Positions 1 to 10,500 of a DNA stretch of 64,000 nucleotides are shown here, piece by piece. A model generated the notes under the pieces. It saw nothing but the letters and a program-made list of their open reading frames with translations. It was not told where the DNA came from and did not search any database. Origin of the DNA: Sinohyriopsis cumingii (taxonomy: Eukaryota; Mollusca; Bivalvia; Unionida; Unionidae); the NCBI GenBank assembly GCA_028554795.2, contig CM068826.1, positions 105,996,602 through 106,060,601 on the forward strand, written 5' to 3'. Every line of letters starts with the position of its first letter. Position 1 is the first letter of the stretch. The position numbers were made by a program, and so were the translations under genes.

Positions 1-3000
1 CGCATTTCTGTACTGTGACTCATAAAGGTTATTAAAACAAAAAATCCTTTGACAGTAATAATGTCATTGTAGTTGCTGAGTGATAAACTGCCAGCATCTT
101 AAAAGTCATGCATTGAATCCCAGTGGTACAACTTGGACAGTGAATGCAGTAACTCCACAAATTGACTTAATTCCGTCTCTGCCTGGGGATTTCAGACTAT
201 GAGGGAAATGTTAGTGATGCTCCTGAGGTACCACAGTACCACTTCCGAAAGTCAGGACCATGTAGACTCATAGCGTGCATGTCATGAAAATACTAATGCT
301 TATGTGTACTCCAGCATATTTGTCACGTGCCCCCTATGGTATTATTGCTAACAACAGAGAAAGGCAGACAATTAAAAGATTAAATAGCTCTGAGCTCCCA
401 GTCAGCAAGGCTGATGGTCTAGGTGTGTAAAGTATAAAAATAATAAGGTGAAATGTATAACAGTTTAATAAACTATATCATGGTATTCAACAATTACAGG
501 ACAATTTTTCAATGCAGTTGCTTCCAGTCACTACAAGGCCTATTCAAATTGCCAGTTATTTTAACACATGAAATTAAAGTTGAGAGAGTTTCCTTACCAT
601 GTTCCTTCTGTGTTACTCGTCTGTAACTTCTGCCTTATATCCCCTTTGGTACTTCCGGTATCCTTGTTTCCATCTCCGGCCCTATGCCTTTGCACTACTG
701 CCTATTATCCCGGCCCTGCTCCTTTGCACTACTGCCTATTCTCCCGTGCTCTCCGTATCTTCTCTCTCTAATCTTCGGGTGGTGTCCTATCCCACCCAGA
801 AAGCTTCCTGTTGATTACAGTTTCATCTTGTTCAATCACACTAGAATCAACACACTCTCACATACATTTCCTCAGCATAATGGCAATTAAATCATTAGAT
901 CAACTCCTACACTCACATCTAAATATTCCATACACAATTGTTCTATAATAAAGGCTATACTAATAATATCATGACTCCAGATACATAATACTCGATATAG
1001 TAAACTATCAACATCAACAATATTCCTACACATTTCCTACCTTGCGAATTATAAAAGACACATACAAAAATAAAAATGCCTAATTATACGTACGCAAGGC
1101 CAACAAAGCCTAACTCTGCATAGTCCACAACTATACGTTCAAATACAAACATGTACAAGGTCTAACACAGCTCACTAATAAATTCAGTTATGTACCACGA
1201 TGCAACATCATAGCAGATTACACCATCCACTTTGATCCTATCCTAACAACTACAAGCCTTTATTCCAAATCTCATCCGAAGTTCATAAAACTTCTTTTTC
1301 CTTCTCTTTTTTATGAGTGCCCAGTTTGTTCTCAGAGTATGTGATGTTTATCAAATCCAAAACTGTACTGATCCCTCCAAAATGAATATAACATTATAAT
1401 GTCTGGCTGCATGAGAAACCCACCCTAAATTTGACTGTCTTAGTTCTGATAGGATACTGGTGGTCTCTTTGAAAACTGTCTGGGGTATTAGCACTGATAT
1501 GTTATGTCGGGTTTTCCAGTCTCTAAGCCTAAGCTGACCAGTGACATCAATGGCTGATTGCAAAACAAACAGTTTCTCACCACCACAGCAAGGTTCACTT
1601 TGCATTGACTTTGATGCAATGGCTAAGTCATGGACAGGTAGTTTCATTGTTTCAGAATCACTTTAAGTCATAATATTATGTAACATGTATTGACATTACC
1701 CAGAGTACTTTGAATTATGAATTCTATCAGAAGACATAATTCTCGCAGAAGACATTTGTAAACATGAGGCAGAAATTGTTAGCAAATTTTTCTCACACAA
1801 TATGACAGTATTAACTATTGTTTGTTTTCATGCAAAATAAGTATCAAGAGCTCATGGATGTCACATTCTCATAATCTGCACAAGTGTTATTTTTCATAGG
1901 AGACAATATCTGTCTCCATATGACTTGCCACCCTCAGAAATGACTTGTAACATGGTATTATTTTCCCCCATAAAAAAAATCTTGTTTGTGGTCATCTGAT
2001 CAAGGTGGAAATAGAACTGTGGGACATTGATAAATACTGTGGTTTTGGTTTAGTGTGAATGTTCGTTTCACAGCTTGTGGGAATATCAAAATGGATCAGT
2101 GATAATGGCACTAATCTGCCTGGTCACTGCATTGTAGTCTAAGGTAATTTCAGGTATGGAAGCCTTATTGTGTGTTGAGTGTATTTATATTGTAATACCT
2201 ATTGGGAATGGTAATAATTTTGTGGTTTTGCCTGAAAATTTGATGCAGTAAATTCATTGTTAGCAAGTGTAGCTGAAACATTCAGCCATTTTGGTCTGTA
2301 CAGATCCACAGGGGTGCTATGTGCATACTTGAGTCAGTGCATATAACCTGTTCTAGAACAATGGGCCCAACCACATAATTGGTCAGTACAACATGATTGT
2401 TAGAACTGGCACTAGTGTGTGGAGATGGTATTGCCACATACTAATGCAGAAAGGGTGCAGATCCTTGAACTATTTGCTCAGCCTCACTGTGTATGTGCAG
2501 GATGGTATTTTGTTCCAGACCAAATTATGCAGATCATATATGCTCTGTTATGTCAGGTGGAACAACATTGTGGAAAAGTGGTTCGCTGGTACTGCAGATG
2601 TTGAAGTTTTGGCAAAATCAAGGGAGCTTTGCCATTTGGTGTGCAAACACCAATTGTGGGATCAGCATTCATAACTATCTATTGCCTTCTGAAATGGCTA
2701 GACTGCCAGAGGTTGCATGCAGCTTTTATATGTTCTATGTACTTGGATACTGCTATGTGAGAAGGATTCACAGCTTTCAGCTGTTGTTGCCTTTATGAGC
2801 CAAAAGGTGTGGAACATGCATGAAAACAGCATAGACAGAATTAACAGCTAATCTGTGGTTTTGTGTAGGACACAAGTGTGTATTTCTTTCGATCATTCAA
2901 GGAATGTAAAGTTGACTACAGGTACTGTACCTCACACAGGGCAATGAATCTAGCCGCAGTACTGTGCATTTTATGCTGGATAAGTCACAAGGCTTCGTCC

Positions 3001-3713
3001 ATGCTGGGGTAGAGCATCCTGATTAAAGTGTTCTAGTGAACATTTGGGCAATCCTGGGGTCACAAACCAAAATGCTTACCTCGATAATTGAGCCAGGAAA
3101 AGCCTTTATTGTTCAAAAATTGTTTCTTGCAAACATGGAAAAGATGTCTGCCCAAGCTGAGAATGCTGCCAAGTTGTTAAATAAGTACATGTACCAGTCA
3201 TTGCTTAAATACACCAAGACTTAGCGAACTAGATTATGTCATTGGGGAATCACATTTTTAAGATTTTCTTAGCCTTTGTTACACTTCCTTTGGATTACCA
3301 CTGTTTTCATGGCTGTGTTTTTTTTCATGACTGTTAGCCCACACCCACCTTATAAGTGTTGAGACCTTTAGTCTCTGCAGCTAGCTACATGGTACATTCC
3401 TCTGTCTCATCTCCTAAACCTTCCCCTTTAGATGACGGGGAATCACAAATTAGCAAACTGGGGTTGTCTCCCAATTAAGGCATTGGAACTATAGGCTCAT
3501 TTGCTTATCACCATAGCCTCACATGTAGAGCATTACTCAGCAGCCTTCTTCAGCCTTGTAAAGGATGAATCTAATCATTTTCCAGTCAGATGACAGAGCT
3601 TGATGGAGGTGATTGCCAATACCTCTAAGCATGTGCTATTTTTGTCCATGGTGTTGTTTGCAGATATGCTCCACCTCTACAGGGATGTTGCTCTGGACAC
3701 ATCTAAGGTCTTA
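1..3713. other. no recognised gene; non-coding or decayed sequence
   Basis: AT-rich sequence with only short chance reading frames. A small direct repeat (TTGCACTACTGCCTATT) occurs twice near 688-745. The stretch at about 2390-3220 has slightly better coding texture (several overlapping 60-100 codon frames), as a decayed element might have, but no family is recognisable. If the terminal exon at 4317 belongs to a gene starting further left, this stretch is mostly its intron. Confidence 0.5.
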
Positions 3714-3989
3714 CTGGAGCATAGTTGTTGTTGTTGTTGTTGTTGTGGGGTTTAACGCCATTTTTCAGCACGATAGGCTATACATGGCGGCCAGTATTAA
3801 TGGTGGAGGAAGAACCTGGAAAATCCCGGAAAGAACCACCGACCCACGAGAAGCTACTGGCAAGCTTTCTCACATGCCCACATTGGCTGAATCTTAGACT
3901 CGAACCGCCGCAGACAGAGGTGAGATGGCAGTGATCCGTAACGAAGAGCGCTTTAGACCACTCGGCCACTCGGGGCCCCTGGAGCATAG
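3714..3989 (-). mobile_element. tRNA-derived SINE, family A, full length
   Basis: Read on the - strand it starts GGGGCCCCGAGTGGCCGAG, with an A-box like that of Leu/Ser tRNAs. A B-box-like segment, a conserved body (AGAAAGCTTGCCAGTAGC in sister copies) and a tail GGCGTTAAACCCC(ACAACA)n follow. It is flanked by an 11-bp direct repeat CTGGAGCATAG at 3714-3724 and 3979-3989, the target-site duplication of LINE-mediated insertion. Sister copies lie at 6513, 16200, 27690, 60638 and 61902. Confidence 0.88.
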
Positions 3990-4316
3990 TAAAAGCCTTC
4001 TTGTGGATGCACCGCTGGAGACTGAAACCCTCTTCAATGTGCTCATTCCCTCTATGGCATCTCAAGATATGAAGATCCAACAACACCAGTCCCTTCCATC
4101 TTCTCTTGGCCTTTTGAAAATAGCCATGCTACCATGGCAGATCAGTTATAATCATTTATTACTTTATGCAGGGTATGATTTGTAAAAAAAAATAATTTGA
4201 TTGGTATCCCAAAAATTGATAGATATTTATATTGCACCACCACTCACCTAGACAATTTGTTGCCTACCATGCCTTATTATATATCTCTGTATAGCATTTT
4301 TTCGTTTGTTTCTCAG

Positions 4317-4530
4317 ATATTTTGACATTTTCAGTGATAGAATTTCAAAGGCATTTGCTGATAGAGACCAAGCTCAGTCTCTACATAAGCACTCTGCATA
4401 TGACCAAAAAAGGAATAAGAGTTGGATGATATATACAATGACTAGACAATATGGAGGATTTCAGAACTCAGATGATGAGGATGAATTCTTGAGCTTTGTA
4501 CCAGATGACATTAGACAAATACATAAATAG
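4317..4530 (+). CDS. terminal exon of an unrecognised gene
   Basis: A pyrimidine-rich acceptor (TTCGTTTGTTTCTCAG) ends at 4316. The exon then carries the last base of a split codon and 70 codons up to TAG at 4528-4530. The predicted tail is hydrophilic: basic and aromatic in its first half (YFDIFSDRISKAFADRDQ), then Asp/Glu-rich (SDDEDEFLSFVPDDIRQ), ending IHK. The composition is protein-like and unlike the AT-rich spurious frames around it. No domain or family is recognised. The rest of the gene would lie upstream, probably beyond the left edge. A MITE begins five bases after the stop codon and contains an AATAAA at 4660. Alternatives are a decayed exon or a chance frame with a fortuitous acceptor. 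Confidence 0.5.
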
Positions 4531-4534
4531 GATA

Positions 4535-4933
4535 CAAGGGTTCATACTGTCTTTGAAGGTCTTTGACAGTTTGGGAACAATGAGGTAGCATTTTCAAGGT
4601 CTTGAAAGTTTGTGAAAATCAAGCAGATTACCCTGTTCTTTAAAGTCTTTGAAAATTGAAATAAACCCAAACATTTTAATTTCTTTCCATAATCACAATA
4701 AAATTGTCCAGGGTTGTTAGATTCAAGTTTTCCTGGTTTCTTTCTTTTGATGACCCATTCAGTTTCATTTCATCATTAAACTATTGTATTATTTTGCGTT
4801 CGTTGTTTTCACATATATCATAATTTATATACAAAATGATTGCAAAAATAGGTCTTGGAAATCTATGTTTTTGGTCTTTGAAAGTTTGGGAAAAGTCTTT
4901 GAATTTATCATTCATATTTCTGTATGAACCCTG
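4535..4933. mobile_element. short inverted-repeat MITE (hAT-like ends)
   Basis: The ends are inverted copies: CAAGGGTTCATAC at the left and GTATGAACCCTG at the right, about 400 bp apart. GATAC flanks both sides. The interior repeats the phrase TCTTTGAAAGTTTGGGAA in several variants, as non-autonomous hAT-like elements of this look often do. Related phrases (AAAAGTCTTTGAA type) occur near 15180-15260, 31180-31280 and 48120-48190. There is no coding capacity. Superfamily assignment is tentative because only about 5 bp of target duplication can be seen. Confidence 0.55.
4660..4665 (+). promoter_or_regulatory. candidate poly(A) signal AATAAA
   Basis: The first canonical AATAAA after the stop codon at 4530, 130 bases downstream. 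It lies inside the MITE at 4535-4933, so if it is used, the upstream gene's transcripts end in transposon-derived sequence. Confidence 0.4.
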
Positions 4934-4938
4934 GATAC

Positions 4939-6502
4939 TGTGAATCCATTATTATGTATCTTTCATTTGCATTGTTTATTTGGTTATTTTATTAAATATA
5001 TGCAATGGATAATTGTAATTTGGATTTGACCTTGTAAAAAATCAAGTTCATTTTCTGCCTGACCTGAATCTTAGAATTTGGTTTTGTAAACAACATGTTT
5101 ATCTCAATCGGAGTCCAGAACATTTGAAATTCCTCATGTAATGCTGGGTCTACCTGTTGTTTACCACAATTTTATTATAATTTTAGCAACATACCTTCTA
5201 ATTATAACTAAGATTTTATATTGTAAACATTTGGAACCTTCCAGAATGAACTTTTCCATTTGGTGATATTTTTTGTTTGTTTACAAGGTCAAGTAGAAGA
5301 CTTTCGAATCTTGTTTATTTAGTAATTATTCATTTTTCTTGTAAGATCTTAGCAGAATCACTTTTATTGTTATTGTTTCCAGTATTTAATTTGGGCTGGA
5401 ATTTATTTATTGAAATTAATTAATTCAAGTTATTCTTCTCTGGAAATACAAAGTGCTAAAAAATAATATTCTTGGAAATTGAGACTTAGATTTATAGTGA
5501 AATTCAGATAAGGATATATTTTTAGATTGTGTTATTATGATTCAACAAAAGACTGTTGGCACATCATTACAACACAGGCCATCACAGGCACATCAACATT
5601 TCCAGTGTTGGATTTATTTTGAAATACTACTAAAGTTTATTAAGAACTTGAATCATTACAACTTGTGTTCCAAATTCTAGGATTATTTGGGACTTAATTT
5701 GCAATACCATAATTTTTTTATTTTATATATATATTTCAGTTTGTTTTCTAGGGAAATAAATTATTTGTAGTATTTTACAAAGCTTGTTGGTTTTCACTCT
5801 CTTCTATTTCTTTGTTTAAGACCATAGAGTCATAATATTTTTCATTATTTATTTGCCAGATGTGTGGAATTCAAATATTACAGGATATTCTGAATCAGAT
5901 CATTTTGGGCTACTGTATTTAATTGTGGTATGTGCCCAATAATAGACTTAATGGATCTATGATATAAATGGATGTAAAATGTCAGGCATTATGGATTTCT
6001 TTGGATTTTACGACAAAGATGGATAAAATGTAAATTTGTCAACTTAATATGTGATATATTTCACTAAATAATATAATCATATTTTACACTGGATTTGTCT
6101 TTAATTTTCCTTTCTATGTATCTGATCTGTCTAATGTGGCTTATTTATTTTTCCAAAGTGCAACTCAGTCACCCAGTCAGTTGGATGTGACTTACAAAAA
6201 TACACCCTGAATTATAGGAAGGTCAAAGAGAAATTAGGTTGATTGGACTTACAGTTGAGTATGATGTATATGGTACACAGTTAGATTGTTTATATAAACT
6301 GCACTTTTTTAAAATGTTCAAAACCTCAGCTTGAATGTCATCATAATGCATATAAGTACCGGAATACCGGGGTATATGGTTGAATATGTCTGTGGCCTCT
6401 TACAGCATGAGAATGCATTAAGCTTATTTACATCCCCAAGATTGCAGTGGTGGAAGTGGGTGGGTAGGGACTTTGTTGTTGTAGATTTGCAGTATGATTC
6501 AC
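4939..6502. other. gene-poor AT-rich stretch
   Basis: Long T- and A-rich sequence with no convincing exon or recognisable element. The missing first coding exon of the caspase (it must end in phase 1 to join 7464) may be here or at 6760-7460, but no candidate stands out. Confidence 0.5.
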
Positions 6503-6757
6503 CTTCGTTCCTGGGGCCCCGAGTGGCCGAGTGGTCTAAAGCGTTCTCCGTTATGGATCACTGCCATCTCACCTCTGTCTGCATGGGTTCAAGTCTAGGA
6601 TTTGGCCAATGTGGGTATGTGAGAAAGCTTGCCAGTAGCTTCTCGTGGGTCGGTGGTTTTTCCTGGGTTCTTCCTCCACCATTATTAATGGCCGCCATGC
6701 ATAGCCTATCGTGTGCTGAAAAATGGCGTTAAACCCAACAACAACAACTTCGTTCCT
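6503..6757 (+). mobile_element. tRNA-derived SINE, family A, full length
   Basis: It starts GGGGCCCCGAGTGGCCGAG at 6513 and carries the tRNA-like head, the common body and the tail GGCGTTAAACCC(AACAAC). A 10-bp target-site duplication CTTCGTTCCT flanks it at 6503-6512 and 6748-6757. It lies just upstream of the first recognised caspase exon. Confidence 0.9.
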
Positions 6758-7463
6758 CTGGACTATTTTGGATACATTTCTTGAAAATTTGTCCAAAATG
6801 TTGTATGTAGGAATTAATTTCATAATTTGTATTCCTACCACACTGTCTGGAGAATTTTATCAAAGTTTTGTTGACTAAACGTGTACTTTGGTGGAGATGT
6901 ACAATAATGTCTTACTTTTTCTTCTGGTCCATTTTTCTGATGGCGCAGGATTAATATTTTTTAAAAACTTATTAAGAATTTCTGAATAGGGGTATTTTGA
7001 GAATTTAGCTTTAATATTGCTTCTGCTTTCACACTGCTTGGAGGATTTTATTTAAACCTTTTTGACAAAATGCATGGTTGGTGTATATGAGCAGCATTGT
7101 CAAATTTTCATTCTAGGCCAAGGATTTCCTTGTTAAAAAAATCGTATAAAAATGTGGAAATTTTGAGAATTCAGCTTGTTTATTTAATATTTGTGCAGTT
7201 TACTCCACATCATTCAGATATGTGCTGTAAATATTCTGACCATTCATTGATCCAAAGATTTTGAAATTAGGAAGAAAAATTTGTTCTATACAGCATGCCC
7301 AGATTGTGTTGATGTGTTGTGTTGTATGTATGCACATTTGGTAAGACTTGTACAACTAACATAAAATAGAGACAGTTTAAACTCTTATCCAAAAAGCCAT
7401 TTTTATATATCTGATCACTTATTATTTAATATTTGCTATTATTGTAGTTTGCCTTTTTTGTAG

Positions 7464-7521
7464 ATAAAGTTGGCCATGAAGAAACGGATGCCAGGGGTAA
7501 CCCTGAAGGGCCAGATTACAG
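7464..7521 (+). CDS. CASP3/7-like: candidate N-terminal linker exon of the caspase
   Basis: Acceptor TTTGCCTTTTTTGTAG and donor ACAG|GTACTT bound a 58-nt exon: two bases, 18 codons, two bases. The peptide reads KVGHEETDARGNPEGPDY, polar and rich in Asp and Glu, as expected just before the protease core and offering Asp residues for prodomain removal. It ends in phase 2, and the next caspase exon needs exactly one leading base. The joined codon AGT gives Ser and runs into FKVTPQNS. The evidence is splice-site quality and phase only. The exon is too short for a homology argument, and transcript data would decide it. Confidence 0.6.
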
Positions 7522-10500
7522 GTACTTAGAGTTTTAGATTTAGAAGTCTATGAATTGTATTTCAGATAACTCCTCAACTTGTGTGTATACTTGCAGACTC
7601 AAGTTTTAATATTTAATAGGGGAAAAATCGGACTCACATTCTGGTTTATTGAACATTGTCATGAGATGTGTCTCATAACAAACAAAAAGTCACCTCTTAT
7701 GACATTCTCAAGCCAAGTGGGGGATGGGTTTGGGTGTTTTTTTAAAAGATAAAATCATAGAGTTCACTGTATAGTATTACCATATCTACATCAAATAAAT
7801 TTTAAAAATATAATGTCCAGGACAGGATTTGGATATGCCTCGTTCAGCAAGTTTGGAGTTATATAGTTCTACAATGGATGCAAGTGAGTCTTGTTTACAG
7901 ACTATAAACTGCCCTCCATTTCAGACACATTGCACCTCTAAAATGATTTAGTAAAATAATTATACAAATTTACAATAAATTCTCTGATTATAAATTCATG
8001 TTTGATGGAAAACCAGTATCATTCTTTTCCAAAATTTTGTCAGCTATTAAGAAAAGCAGTTGCTAAGCACATCGTAAGTGCACTGAAATTTTAGACGGTG
8101 AGAAATACTCTTTAGTTATAATTACTTAAATTTGGTAAAATATCGATTACCAGAGTGCACATTGGGTGACCCCACATTCACAAAACTCCTCAGCTTCAAT
8201 ACACACTCAAACTCATAGCTTGTTTTTGTGGATTAAATTAAAGTACATGCGTCATGGATTTCAGATTGCCAATTGAGCACTGGGTATATGTACATAGTTC
8301 AAGGGATTAAGTGTTCACTATGTACAGTGGATGTACATTCAATATAATGGAACAAATTTTATTGCAGCAGTTATGGGTTTTATGGTACCCATCGTTGATT
8401 TGTATTGCATTCATCCCCACAAGTCAACACAGAAAACATATGGGGAATGCCAAAGTGCTAAAAATATGACCACAGCAAGTATAAATTTCATAGCTTTATT
8501 TGTGTGAAATATACAATACCAAACAGTTAACATGATTTTTTTATTTCTCCATGTGATGTGGTGGGGATGCAGAGTCTAGTGAGTGTGGAGAAGATTAGGA
8601 AGAAGTCCATCTACCATCTTGCCAGATATCCTGATAGAGTTGCTACTTCCTTTTGCTGAGTCTAGGGAGTGTGGAGAGGATTAGGAAGAAGTCCCTCTAC
8701 CATCTTGCCACATGTCCTGGTAGAGTTGCTACTTCCTTTTGCTGAGTCTAGTGAGTGTGGAGAGGATTAGGAAGAAGTCCCTCTACCATCTTGCCACATG
8801 TCCAGATAGAGTTACTGCATCCTTTTGCTGAGTCTAGAGAGTGTGGAGAGGATTAGGAAGAAGTCCCTCTACCATCTTGCCACATGTTCTGATAGAGTTG
8901 CTACTTCCTTTTGATGAGTCTAGGGAGTGTGGAGAGGATTAAGAAGAAATCCCTCTACCCTTTCCACATGTCCTGATAGAGTTTCTGCATCCCTTTGCTG
9001 AGTCTAGAGAGTGTGGAGAAGATTAGGAAGAAGTCCATCTACCATCTTGCCAGATGTCCTGATAGAGTTGCTACTTCCTTTTGCTGAGTCTAGTGGAGTA
9101 GGAAGAAGTCCCTCTACCATCTTGCCACATGTCCTGATAGAGTTGCTATTTCCTTTTGATGAGCCTAGGGAGTGTGGAGAGGATTAAGAAGAAATCCCTC
9201 TTCCCTTTCCACATGTCCTGATAGAGTTTCTGCATCCCTTTGCTGAGTCTAGAGAGTGTGGAGAGGATTAGGAAGAAGTCTGTCTACCATCTTGCCACAT
9301 GTTCTGATTGAGTTGCTACTTACTTTTGCAGAGTCTAGGGAGTGTGGAGAGGATTAGGAAGAAGTCCCTCTACCATCTTGCCACATGTCCTGGTAGAGTT
9401 GCTACTTCCTTTTGCTGAGTCTAGTGAGTGTGGAGAGGATTAGGAAGAAGTCCCTCTACCATCTTGCCACATGTCCAGATAGAGTTACTGCATCCTTTTG
9501 CTGAGTCTAGAGAGTGTGGAGAGGATTAGGAAGAAGTCCCTCTACCATCTTGCCACATGTTCTGATAGAGTTGCTACTTCCTTTTGATGAATCTAGGGAG
9601 TGTGGAGAGGATTAAGAAGTAATCCCTCTTCCCTTTCCACATGTCCTGATAGAGTTTCTGCATCCCTTTGCTGAGTCTAGAGAGTGTGGAGAGGATTAGG
9701 AAGAAGTCTGTCTACCATCTTGCCACATGTTCTGATTGAGTTGCTGCTTACTTTTGCTGAGTCTAGGGAGTGTGGAGAGGATTAGGAAGAAGTCCCTCTA
9801 CCATCATGCCACATGTCCTGGTAGAGTTGCTACTTCCTTTTGCTGAGTCTAGTGAGTGTGGAGAGGATTAGGAAGAAGTCCCTCTACCATCTTGCCACAT
9901 GTCCAGATAGAGTTACTGCATCCTTTTGCTGAGTCTAGAGTGTGGAGAGGATTAGGAAGAAGTCCCTCTACCATCTTGCCACATGTCCTGATAGAGTTGC
10001 TATTTCCTTTTGATGAGTCTAGGGAGTGTGGAGAGGATTAAGAAGTAATCCCTCTTCCCTTTCCACATGTCCTGATAGAGTTTCTGCATCCCTTTGCTGA
10101 GTCTAGAGAGTGTGGAGAGGATTAGGAAGAAGTCTGTCTACCATCTTGCCACATGTTCTGATTGAGTTGCTGCTTACTTTTGCTGAGTCTAGGGAGTGTG
10201 GAGAGGATTAGGAAGAAGTCCCTCTACCATCATGCCACATGTCCTGGTAGAGTTGCTACTTCCTTTTGCTGAGTCTAGTGAGTGTGGAGAGGATTAGGAA
10301 GAAGTCCCTCTACCATCTTGCCACATGTCCAGATAGAGTTACTGCATCCTTTTGCTGAGTCTAGAGTGTGGAGAGGATTAGGAAGAAGTCCCTCTACCAT
10401 CTTGCCACATGTTCTGATAAAGTTGCTGTGTCCTTTTGCTGAGAATATCTAAGCTTTGCATGCTTCACTTTATCTCCGAGTCACATGGGATTGGATGTGG

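Noticed and set aside
9856-10041. Short ORF with repeated SPSTILPHV peptide
   Set aside because: It lies wholly inside the 86-bp minisatellite, and the unit length is not a multiple of three, so the frame does not persist across the array.
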